Part shown: positions 22,373 through 29,193 of the stretch, piece by piece
Layout of the letters: each line of letters begins with the position of its first letter
How positions within the stretch are numbered: the stretch's first letter is position 1
Source of the DNA: an uncultured Prochlorococcus sp.
GTDB taxonomy: Bacteria; Cyanobacteriota; Cyanobacteriia; PCC-6307; Cyanobiaceae
Assembly (NCBI GenBank): GCA_902591865.1
Contig: CACJCK010000001.1
Coordinates: 1 to 64,000 of the forward strand
Direction of reading: 5' to 3'
DNA length: 64,000 nucleotides
Notes under the pieces: model-generated
Database searches by the model: none
Told to the model about the DNA's origin: nothing
Seen by the model: the letters and a program-made list of their open reading frames with translations, nothing else
Made by a program: the position numbers and the translations under genes

Positions 22373-23233
22373 ATGAAAAATTTAATGATACTAATTAGAA
22401 GTTTTTTTCTTTTAAGACCAAGATTTTTATCCACTATATTTTTTATTCCTATTCTTTATGGCATTGGCTGGGCTTTATCTCAGCCACTTTTAATGTTTAA
22501 TTTTGAAAAAGAAAATTTATCCTTAATTGGTACTATTATTACTTTCTTACTTTTTGTCTTTTTACTTCCATATTGGTTTTTTATCAAACAAAACGAATCA
22601 AGTACTTGGATACTTCTTGGGATAACAAAAGACAAATTCTTAAAAAACTTTTTCAATTTTTCTCAAGGTATTTTATTTGCTTTAGTTTTAATAATTCTAA
22701 TTCTGGTACCACTATTGCAAAAAAATTATATTTCTTGGATAGGTGAATTCTCGCCAATAATATTGTTAAATTCTATTGTACTGGGATTAGGTGTTGGATT
22801 TGCAGAAGAAATAATTTTTAGAGGCTGGTTACTAGAAGAATTAAAATTTGAATATGGCACAAAAATTTCAATAGCTTTACAAGCTATAATTTTTAGCTTC
22901 GTTCATAATTTATCAAATGAGATCTTTTGGAACATAATAGGATTACGTTTGGGATTTATTTTACTTGGGATATTTCTATCATTAGTAAAAATTAGAGATA
23001 AAGGTTCTTTATGGAATTGCATAGGAATTCATGGAGGACTTGTGGGTATTTGGTTTTTATTAAATAACGGATTAATAGAATTCAAAGAAAATACACCTTC
23101 TTTTTTAGCAGGGCCTTTTACACAAAATGTTCCAAACCCAATCGGAAGCTTTAGTGCAATTTTAATTTTACTTTTGTTATGTATTTTTTACACATTAAAA
23201 TTAAAAAAGATTTTTACTAGACGCTTAAATTAG
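22373..23233 (+). CDS. CPBP family intramembrane metalloprotease (CAAX/Abi type)
   Basis: 286 residues with about seven to eight membrane helices. The catalytic EE-R motif is AEEIIFRGWLLEEL at about 143-156, the first His in FSFVHNLSNEIFW near 182, and a later IGIHGGLVGIWF near 220 gives the second His. The family includes prenyl-CAAX proteases and bacteriocin-immunity-type proteins. In cyanobacteria its substrates are unknown. Inner or thylakoid membrane. The internal ATG start is clear. Confidence 0.88.
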   Translation: MKNLMILIRSFFLLRPRFLSTIFFIPILYGIGWALSQPLLMFNFEKENLSLIGTIITFLLFVFLLPYWFFIKQNESSTWILLGITKDKFLKNFFNFSQGILFALVLIILILVPLLQKNYISWIGEFSPIILLNSIVLGLGVGFAEEIIFRGWLLEELKFEYGTKISIALQAIIFSFVHNLSNEIFWNIIGLRLGFILLGIFLSLVKIRDKGSLWNCIGIHGGLVGIWFLLNNGLIEFKENTPSFLAGPFTQNVPNPIGSFSAILILLLLCIFYTLKLKKIFTRRLN

Positions 23234-23295
23234 ATATAAATACCGATTGATTTTTGATTAGTAATTGTCAGATTAAAATAAAGCTTAATACTCAT

Positions 23296-23460
23296 ATGAA
23301 CTTTGAGGCAGGAATAAGATTTATTGTGTTTTTAATAATTTTTGGAGTTACAAACTATCTAATGATGTTGAAAAGATATGAAAACGACATCAAAAAAAAG
23401 AGAAATTTACAACGGGGAAAAATTTCCAGGCTATACCCTAAAGGTTCATTTATTTTCTGA
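23296..23460 (+). CDS. Small single-helix membrane protein, 54 aa
   Basis: Start at ATG 23296 rather than TTG 23254. MNFEAGIRFIVFLIIFGVTN carries a membrane helix, followed by a strongly basic tail (LKRYENDIKKKRNLQRGKIS). Orientation by the positive-inside rule: tail in the cytoplasm. Unrecognised. Confidence 0.5.
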   Translation: MNFEAGIRFIVFLIIFGVTNYLMMLKRYENDIKKKRNLQRGKISRLYPKGSFIF

Positions 23461-23487
23461 AATTAAAAAAGTTTTTGTAGAGTTTAC

Positions 23488-23735
23488 TCACCATTTTTTA
23501 TTAGTTTTTTGCCAACCTTCACTTAACAATTCTTGCCACAATAATCTTGCTTCTTCCATAAAGATTTTTTTCTAGTTTTCATTAATGGAGGATTTTCTCC
23601 ATGAATTCCCATAATAATTCCTTCTTCAATAAACATATAATCAACAGATTTATCAGAATGATCTTTATCTTTGTAGAAACGCATCACCCCTACAAAATTT
23701 GAGTCAATTAACCAGAAATCATTAGTTGAATTCAA
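23488..23735 (-). pseudogene. DUF1651 protein gene broken by a frameshift
   Basis: The front (TTG start at 23735) reads NDFWLIDSNFVGVMRFYKD ... NPPLMKTRKK, the first two thirds of the DUF1651 family. In frame it then ends early (stop at 23523). One added base in the run of seven A (T7 at 23565-23571 on the plus strand) would restore FMEEARLLWQELLSEGWQKT and then NKKW up to TGA 23488, the expected family ending. So a 1-base deletion in a homopolymer has split the gene. A sequencing error or programmed slippage could give the same picture. Confidence 0.72.
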
Positions 23736-23861
23736 TAAACCAAAATGAAATAAAATTAATAATATGCTTTCATTACAATTTACGAGGGAAATATTTATTA
23801 GGTTTATTCATATTTGATATATTTTTTCTTTTTGTCTACTTTTTTTCAATTCGCCACGTTT

Positions 23862-24236
23862 TTACTTAACCTCAACTCTTTTCTTTTGTGATGCTTTAGT
23901 AGGTTTTGTAGATTTTCTTAATTTAAATGGTTTATTTAAAGCATTTTTTATGATTGAACTAAATTTCATTAAAGCTAGCTGCCTATTTAATAATTGATTT
24001 CTGTGTTCTTGAACCGCTAAACATAAGCTATTTTTCACTAATTTGTTTTTCAAGTTTATCTTAAGAATTTCTTTCTGATAATCATTTAATACTTTGGAAT
24101 CTTCTAAATTAAAAATAATCTCTACTCTGCTTTCAATTTTATTTACATTTTGTCCTACTGGACCAGAGGATCTGGAAAATCGCCATTTAATTTCATTGGA
24201 TGGGATTACTAATGTTTTAGTAATTTTTAAATCCAT
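23862..24236 (-). CDS. arfB: ArfB/YaeJ-like peptide-chain release factor with altered GGQ
   Basis: 124 residues, the size of ArfB. FSRSSGPVGQNVNKIESRVEI at 20-40 corresponds to the RSSGPGGQNVNK signature, but Val27 replaces the first Gly of GGQ. The Lys/Arg-rich C-terminal tail (FKLRKSTKPTKASQKKRVEVK) that inserts in the empty mRNA channel is present. The family frees ribosomes stalled without a stop codon by peptidyl-tRNA hydrolysis. With VGQ, activity would be expected to drop, so the gene may be impaired or specialised. Confidence 0.85.
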   Translation of the reverse strand: MDLKITKTLVIPSNEIKWRFSRSSGPVGQNVNKIESRVEIIFNLEDSKVLNDYQKEILKINLKNKLVKNSLCLAVQEHRNQLLNRQLALMKFSSIIKNALNKPFKLRKSTKPTKASQKKRVEVK

Positions 24237-24294
24237 TTTTAGTTCTTTTTAATTTAGATTTTTAGAATCATCTCCTTAATACTTTAAAACATAC

Positions 24295-24440
24295 CTTAAA
24301 ATTCGATCGGTATATACTGGGCGGTTAAGTTAGGTAAACCGAAATTCGGTGTATTTGCCGTATCAATATCTTCGGTATTTATCCTTTCATATTTCAAAGA
24401 ATTATCAGATATTAAATTTGTACTAATTCAAAGGTCACTT
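24295..24440 (+). promoter_or_regulatory. Long leader with repeated CGGTAT-type motifs
   Basis: The 145 bases ahead of the 78-aa gene hold CGGTATATAC, CGGTGTATTTG, CCGTATCAATA and CGGTATTTATCC in quick succession, plus the short hairpin CCGAAATTCGG. The stretch is richer in G+C than its surroundings. It may be a structured 5' leader or a cluster of binding sites. Confidence 0.35.
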
Positions 24441-24677
24441 ATGTATTCAATGTTTGATCTTCTTTTTGAAACTCCTGCATATCGCCCAGTATATGTTATT
24501 TCCGATAGTGAAATGAAGGAGTTAAAGAAAAACCAACATCAAGAAGAGCTTGATGAAATTACAAAACAAAAAGTAAGACTTGAAGATGCTTTTAAAGCTC
24601 AACTAAAACATCTTGAAGAGAGAGAAAAAGAAGTAAAAAAAGAACTTAAAGTACTCTCAGCATCAAAAGATAAATAA
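24441..24677 (+). CDS. Small coiled-coil protein, 78 aa
   Basis: The N-terminus MYSMFDLLFETPAYRPVYVI is ordered and Tyr/Pro-containing. Residues 25-75 form a nearly continuous charged heptad helix (KELKKNQHQEELDEITKQK...). Soluble, probably oligomeric. Its own terminator (24706-24732) and long leader suggest a separate, highly regulated transcript. Family unknown to me. Confidence 0.65.
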   Translation: MYSMFDLLFETPAYRPVYVISDSEMKELKKNQHQEELDEITKQKVRLEDAFKAQLKHLEEREKEVKKELKVLSASKDK

Positions 24678-24705
24678 TTTATTTTTAGAGAAATTACTTT
24701 TTTTC

Positions 24706-24732
24706 AAAGACGGTTTTTAACCGTCTTTTTTA
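24706..24732 (+). terminator. Intrinsic terminator
   Basis: AAAGACGG (24706-24713), loop TTTTTAA, CCGTCTTT (24721-24728) and a T-run. It stands 29 bases after the stop of the 78-aa coiled-coil gene. Confidence 0.85.
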
Positions 24733-24797
24733 ATTCTTCTAGTTTTAAGGTATCTATTAAATCCACAGATTTTAAAAATATTTTCCATAATTAAAAA

Positions 24798-24902
24798 ATG
24801 AATAAAAATAAAGAAAAAATAAGAATGTTCCTACCCTTCAGCTGGGTAATTTGTGCAGCAATATCTTTTGCTTATATAAACTCACATTTAATAAATACCT
24901 AA
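24798..24902 (+). CDS. Very small membrane peptide, 34 aa
   Basis: MNKNKEKIRMFLPFSWVICA then AISFAYINSHLINT: basic front, one membrane helix. It ends 5 bases before the next gene, a likely operon partner. Confidence 0.5.
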   Translation: MNKNKEKIRMFLPFSWVICAAISFAYINSHLINT

Positions 24903-24907
24903 TATAG

Positions 24908-25264
24908 ATGTCTTATCCCTCAAGAGATGAAATACTTGCATCTTCAAAAGGGTGGGTAGCATCTTTTTTAAATTTTCTTCCTGGTTTAGGGTCGGGTTAC
25001 TTATATCAAAGAAGATGGAAACCCTATTTTTTTACCATCACTGCTGGTACTGCATGGTTCGCTTTAGGGTTTTTTTTACAAGGAGATTCAGAACCTTCTC
25101 AAAGTGAACAAATAATTGGAATTTTTGGTCTTTTTTTTATATCAATAGTTACAGTTATAGAAGCCAACTTAGCTTACAAAAAAGCAACTAATAAAAAAAG
25201 AGCTGAAAAAGAAAAAATAATTTCCTCTAAAAAAAAGGGTGGTTTAAATAATTCACTAAATTAG
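24908..25264 (+). CDS. Two-to-three-helix membrane protein, 118 aa
   Basis: Front SYPSRDEILASSKGWVASFL, then FLPGLGSGYLYQRRWKPYFF at about 23-42, which recalls TM2-type proteins (short Gly-rich turn between helices). Helices at about 45-60 and 70-92 follow, then a Lys-rich tail. Membrane protein of unknown role, conserved in style with cyanobacterial proteins. Confidence 0.65.
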   Translation: MSYPSRDEILASSKGWVASFLNFLPGLGSGYLYQRRWKPYFFTITAGTAWFALGFFLQGDSEPSQSEQIIGIFGLFFISIVTVIEANLAYKKATNKKRAEKEKIISSKKKGGLNNSLN

Positions 25265-25353
25265 ATCTAAAAAAATATTTGATTAGTTCTCAGTTTCTTA
25301 ATTTAAATAAATAATTACCATAAATGATTTTTAAGATAATTAAAAATTTATTT

Positions 25354-25650
25354 TTAGTTATAAAAAAATAAAATTTCCTTTTCTTTAAGCCCTTCCCATC
25401 CCGAGTCTATTAATAATTGATTCAATGTTTCTTTATCAAAATGCTTAGAACCAGTTTTGACGCATCTATTTCTCATTGATTTTTTAACACCACTCCTTTG
25501 TCTTTTATTCTCCTCATCCATAATTCTATTGTATAGATCTAGCATTTTTTGAGGGATTGGAGTACCGTCAAGATCTACTCCATTTTCAATAGCAAGATCA
25601 ACAGCCTGCATTCCCATTTTCTTCATATATTTAAAAAAAGCTGAAACCAT
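25354..25650 (-). CDS. Hypothetical protein, 98 aa
   Basis: Soluble, basic: MVSAFFKYMKKMGMQAVDLA, a hairpin-like GVDLDGTPIPQKMLDLYNRI, then KRQRSGVKKSMRNRCVKTGS and a helical end. ATG 25650 is well placed. No family recognised. It lies downstream of bcp on the same strand with a 43-bp gap. Confidence 0.55.
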   Translation of the reverse strand: MVSAFFKYMKKMGMQAVDLAIENGVDLDGTPIPQKMLDLYNRIMDEENKRQRSGVKKSMRNRCVKTGSKHFDKETLNQLLIDSGWEGLKEKEILFFYN

Positions 25651-25693
25651 AATAAAACAAAAGTTATTAATCTAAAATTCTTTGAATAATAAT

Positions 25694-26143
25694 TTATTGA
25701 TTTTGAATTTCCTTAAGTACTCTAATAGCCTCTTTAATGTGTTCAGGACCATTCAATAAATCTCTAAAAATATGCCTAACTGTCCCTTTGCGATCAATAA
25801 CGTAAGTTACCCTACCATCCATAAAACCTAGTACTTTAGGAACTTTAAAAGTTTTCCTAAGAGAGTCATTTGTGTCGCAAAGTAGTGGATATTGTAATTT
25901 GTTTTTATTAGCAAATGCCAAATGACTTGAGGTACTTCCATTACTTACTCCCCAAACTTGCGCACCTAATACTTTAAATAAGTCATATTTATCTCTAAAC
26001 CCACAAACTTCTATAGTGCAACCAGGAGTATCGTCTTTTGGATAAAAAAACAAAACAAGAGGACTTTTTAATCCCTTATTTGATCTTTTAATTCCATTTT
26101 GATCCAGTAAAGAAAATTCTGGAATTTTATCTCCAATCAGCAC
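25694..26143 (-). CDS. bcp: Peroxiredoxin, Bcp/PrxQ type
   Basis: 149 residues with the thioredoxin-fold PrxQ signature FYPKDDTPGCTIEVCGFRD at about 33-51. The peroxidatic Cys42 and resolving Cys47 are five residues apart, as in alpha-type PrxQ. Arg in GRVTYVIDRKGTVRHIF fits the active site. It reduces peroxides using thioredoxin and protects photosynthesis in the cytoplasm or near thylakoids. Confidence 0.93.
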   Translation of the reverse strand: MLIGDKIPEFSLLDQNGIKRSNKGLKSPLVLFFYPKDDTPGCTIEVCGFRDKYDLFKVLGAQVWGVSNGSTSSHLAFANKNKLQYPLLCDTNDSLRKTFKVPKVLGFMDGRVTYVIDRKGTVRHIFRDLLNGPEHIKEAIRVLKEIQNQ

Positions 26144-26291
26144 AACAGCTCTTATAAAGTTACATATTAGAGGTTAATATTTTTTTTGTGGCCCCCAAAG
26201 TAAATAACTAATATTAAAGTCAGTTTTTTTGTTTTAAAAGATACTAAAAAATTATTGAAATAGACTAGGTTGGATTTATTAATTCAATATT

Positions 26292-26417
26292 ATGGAATTA
26301 ATAATTTATATTGTTTTATTTATCATTCTTTTTTTGGGAGTTATTTTTAATTTAAAAATAACTAATTTTCAAAAGGTTAAAGAAATACGAAACAAAGCTA
26401 AAGATTATTCAAAATAG
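26292..26417 (+). CDS. Very small membrane peptide, 41 aa
   Basis: MELIIYIVLFIILFLGVIFN, one membrane helix, then a charged tail (FQKVKEIRNKAKDYSK). Intact ATG-to-TAG frame between two genes of the opposite strand. Confidence 0.5.
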   Translation: MELIIYIVLFIILFLGVIFNLKITNFQKVKEIRNKAKDYSK

Positions 26418-26442
26418 ATTAATTAAAAATATATAACTAAGT

Positions 26443-26682
26443 TTAAAATTCAATTTTTTCATTTGGAGTAAATACTGAGCAATATTTTTTTACTAGGTCC
26501 TTTGGCTGATTGCTTGAAGAATTCGTTAATTTTAATTTTAGTTTTTCGATAGCCTCATTAGCATTAATCTCACCGAGTCGATATCTAGCACACGTATCCA
26601 ATACTTTAAACATTTTTGTGGTAACGGCTTCAGCTGGATAAATTAGAAGAAATAGGTAAAAAACAACAAATAAGTACTTCAT
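26443..26682 (-). CDS. Small secreted protein, 79 aa
   Basis: Signal peptide MKYLFVVFYLFLLIYPAEA with cleavage after AEA. The mature part has VLDTCARYRLGEINANEAIE and a second Cys near the end (KKYCSVF), probably forming a disulfide. Periplasmic. The DTCxxYRxGEI style recurs in small secreted proteins of this genus, from memory. Function unknown. Confidence 0.65.
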   Translation of the reverse strand: MKYLFVVFYLFLLIYPAEAVTTKMFKVLDTCARYRLGEINANEAIEKLKLKLTNSSSNQPKDLVKKYCSVFTPNEKIEF

Positions 26683-26838
26683 TTTTTTAAGATAGTAGAT
26701 ACTTAGAGAATAGTTTCAATAATTTAGAAAAAGATTAAAATTTAATAGGAAAATCTAATTTGAGTTGTATCTAGGATTTCTATAAAATAATAATAAAAGA
26801 AATTAAGATAAAATAAGTGATAGTAATAAATCATCTCG

Positions 26839-26982
26839 ATGAAAATGAGAAAATTAATTGATAAACATAAAACTCTTATAAATTGGTACCAAAAAAAATT
26901 CAAATTGAGTGATTATCAATTACTTTGGTTAGTTTTCTTCAAAGGAGTATTAATTACAATAATATTTTTCAAAATTTTTTAA
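26839..26982 (+). CDS. Small membrane protein, 47 aa
   Basis: Basic, Trp/Tyr-containing front (KHKTLINWYQKKFKLSDYQL), then a membrane helix LLWLVFFKGVLITIIFF. ATG 26839 is preferred over the internal Met3. Likely a single-pass protein with its front in the cytoplasm; conserved style but no named family. Confidence 0.6.
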   Translation: MKMRKLIDKHKTLINWYQKKFKLSDYQLLWLVFFKGVLITIIFFKIF

Positions 26983-27072
26983 TATTAATAAAGCTATTCC
27001 AAAAATGAAATTCCCGCATGATTTGACTATATTTAATAATAGATTTCCTAATTATTTAAATAGTTATCAGCT

Positions 27073-27363
27073 ATGAATATTTTTGGTGTAGGTTTGCCTG
27101 AAGTTACTGTAATACTTATCTTAGCTCTTTTAATTTTTGGTCCAAAAAAGCTTCCAGAATTAGGAAAACAGCTTGGCAAAACTTTGAAAAGTCTTAAAAA
27201 AGCGTCGAATGAATTTCAAAACGAAATCGATCAAGTTATGAACGAAGAAGATAAAGATGAATCTCCTAAATCTATAGAAAGCAATCAAACCAATGAAATT
27301 AATCAAGAAAAAATAGATTCAGAAAACAATAATTTTTCAAATAAAGAGAACAGCAACAACTAA
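27073..27363 (+). CDS. tatA: Twin-arginine translocation protein TatA/E
   Basis: 96 residues. N-terminal helix FGVGLPEVTVILILALLIFG, the FGPKKLPELGKQLGKTLKSL hinge and amphipathic helix, then an acidic low-complexity tail. TatA proteins form the channel for folded twin-arginine substrates in thylakoid and plasma membranes. Five bases separate it from the next gene on the same strand. Confidence 0.93.
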   Translation: MNIFGVGLPEVTVILILALLIFGPKKLPELGKQLGKTLKSLKKASNEFQNEIDQVMNEEDKDESPKSIESNQTNEINQEKIDSENNNFSNKENSNN

Positions 27364-27367
27364 TATC

Positions 27368-27760
27368 TTGGATAGGCCCATAACCCCAATAGACGAATTT
27401 GAAAGAGCATTAAATAAAGCAGCTCTTACTAAAGAAGAATATGAATTGATAGACTACATCCGCTATACGAGTGTTTTTACACAGCCTAGTCTTATTAAAG
27501 ATTTAAAAAGGCCATCAAAGCCTCCTATTTTGTCAGTTCTATGTCAAATTTGCAGAAAAATTGGTTCGGAGATGCCAGATCATTTTAAAAAAGTAATTGA
27601 GTGGTCAATTTTAATAAATGATCACGATACAAAATGGGATGCCCATTTAATTTGTGCAGAAGCAATGAATATAGACAATATCCCATTAAGTCCTATTCAT
27701 GGAACAACTTTATTTGATGTTCTCGTTGTACATAAAGAATTATTTCTTGGCTTTGATTAA
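27368..27760 (+). CDS. Conserved cyanobacterial-type protein, 130 aa
   Basis: TTG start at 27368 (no ATG near). Soluble, helical: PITPIDEFERALNKAALTKE, then SVLCQICRKIGSEMPDHFKK with two Cys, then WDAHLICAEAMNIDNIPLSP and a hydrophobic end. Operon with tatA. Function unknown. The even composition suggests a conserved core gene. Confidence 0.65.
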   Translation: MDRPITPIDEFERALNKAALTKEEYELIDYIRYTSVFTQPSLIKDLKRPSKPPILSVLCQICRKIGSEMPDHFKKVIEWSILINDHDTKWDAHLICAEAMNIDNIPLSPIHGTTLFDVLVVHKELFLGFD

Positions 27761-27766
27761 ACTAAA

Positions 27767-28084
27767 TTAATCATCTAAAGACACAGAATCAGTATCTACA
27801 ACTTGCGAATCATCATACTTATTTATTTTATTTTCAATCCAATTATTTATATAACTAACTAAAGGCAATGAACCTCTAAAAATAAAAATAGAGGTAGGCA
27901 AAGCGCTTACTAAACCGACTAAAGGACTTTTAAAAAGTAATCTTCCGGCTTTAATGTTAAATAAAATAATAAGCGCTGAGGGAACTATAACTTTAACTAC
28001 TGTTTTGACAGCCTCAAGCCAACCAACACGATATGTCCACCATATTAAAACTATGCTAACTATGTAGAGGAATAAGTAAGTCAT
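27767..28084 (-). CDS. Membrane protein, 105 aa, three helices
   Basis: Hydrophobic segments at about 2-16, 28-43 and 50-72 (YLFLYIVSIVLIWWTYRVGW..., VKVIVPSALIILFNI, PLVGLVSALPTSIFIFRG), then an acidic tail (YDDSQVVDTDSVSLDD). Convergent with the gene at 27368, 6 bases apart. Family not recognised. Confidence 0.6.
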   Translation of the reverse strand: MTYLFLYIVSIVLIWWTYRVGWLEAVKTVVKVIVPSALIILFNIKAGRLLFKSPLVGLVSALPTSIFIFRGSLPLVSYINNWIENKINKYDDSQVVDTDSVSLDD

Positions 28085-28170
28085 AAAGATAGTATAATGA
28101 TTATCTATTTATCTTGTTCTTACTAAGAAAAAGATTTTGTAAATTTTTTAACATCAATCAAATTCTAGTA

Positions 28171-28386
28171 ATGAGTTTTTCTGAAATAAGAAAATTTTTA
28201 ATTAAGATGCAATCTGATGAAGACTTAAAAGAGCAAGTTACTACATCTTCCACAGCGGATGATGTGGCCCTAATAGGTCAAAGCTTGGGTTATGACTTTT
28301 CAGGAGATGATCTCTTAAGATTTAATGGACAAAAAGTTGATAAAGTTACCGTTAGAAAAGTAGACCATCCAGGAGAATACCACTAA
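28171..28386 (+). CDS. Nif11-domain protein, 71 aa
   Basis: I take ATG 28171. An upstream TTG at 28114 would add 19 unconserved residues. MSFSEIRKFLIKMQSDEDLK at the start and ADDVALIGQSLGYDFSGDDL in the middle match the Nif11 pattern (helix, then a VxxIAxxxGYxFxxxEL element). Nif11 domains occur both in nitrogen-fixing cyanobacteria and as leader peptides of prochlorosin-type lanthipeptides. This one has no Gly-Gly site and no Cys core, so it is probably a free-standing domain. Confidence 0.78.
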   Translation: MSFSEIRKFLIKMQSDEDLKEQVTTSSTADDVALIGQSLGYDFSGDDLLRFNGQKVDKVTVRKVDHPGEYH

Positions 28387-28387
28387 A

Positions 28388-28897
28388 TTAAGACTTAACC
28401 CATATTGCAAGCCCTCCGCCCCTGCCTCGAGCACATAACCAATCATCCTTAGTGCTAATTCCTACAAGTGAGAAAAAAGGCATTTTTTTATCTTCTGGTT
28501 TTTTTAATTCCTTATTAAATATTGAAAGACTACTAATACTAATTTTCAATTCTTCAAAATAAAAAGCCAATAAAGGTCTAATCCCTTTTAATTCTGCGCT
28601 ACCTATAAAAGTAATACTTAATAATCCGAAATTTATTGAATTTTTTATTTCATAATTTATTTGATCCTCTTTATTTTTACTTTTTAATTCGAGTCTTGCC
28701 GACAATACTTGGAGAATCGAACTGGTTATATTTTTGATTTCATCTGACTCCTTTCCCCACACATACTTAAACTTCCATATTCCTAACAATTCCTCGTATA
28801 AAATTCCGCTACCATTTTTTTGAGAATTTTTTTCTAATAGTTTTATCTCATTAATATTAGGAAAGTGTTTCATAATAGATCTTAATCTAATAATCAA
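28388..28897 (-). CDS. Conserved hypothetical protein, 169 aa (possibly fibrillin-like)
   Basis: A soluble beta-rich sequence. LYEELLGIWKFKYVWGKESD near 33-52 looks like the opening of a lipocalin/PAP-fibrillin-type barrel, and the end DDWLCARGRGGGLAIWVKS is distinctive and basic. I do not recognise a named family with confidence. Convergent with the Nif11 gene, one base apart. Confidence 0.55.
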   Translation of the reverse strand: MIIRLRSIMKHFPNINEIKLLEKNSQKNGSGILYEELLGIWKFKYVWGKESDEIKNITSSILQVLSARLELKSKNKEDQINYEIKNSINFGLLSITFIGSAELKGIRPLLAFYFEELKISISSLSIFNKELKKPEDKKMPFFSLVGISTKDDWLCARGRGGGLAIWVKS

Positions 28898-29045
28898 ATA
28901 CTAAGATAACTTCATAAAAAATGTTCTTAGTCAAAAAAGCTCTACAAAAAGATTTCTTTGTTTCAATATATTTCCAAAAAAAAAATTTTTAGCACACATA
29001 AGGAACAAAATCTCGTTATTATGTTTACATAAAGTAACTAAATTA

Positions 29046-29156
29046 ATGGATTTTATTTCTAAAAGTCAAGGATACATACCTCTAAAAGCTGTCCCTTACA
29101 TATTCTTTCTTGCTGTTGTTCTAAGTATTACTACTTCAGTTAATACTTTTGTATAA
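29046..29156 (+). CDS. MDFISK-family 36-aa membrane peptide, copy 2
   Basis: MDFISKSQGYIPLKAVPYIF followed by a hydrophobic end (FLAVVLSITT then SVNTFV). It differs from copy 1 (5056-5163) at only a few positions, so the two are clear paralogues. Copy 1 follows an hli gene; copy 2 precedes a CrtH-like gene by 37 bases. A light-related membrane role is plausible. Confidence 0.7.
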   Translation: MDFISKSQGYIPLKAVPYIFFLAVVLSITTSVNTFV

Positions 29157-29193
29157 AACTAATTAGTTTAAGAGAAGAGTATAAAAATACTTA

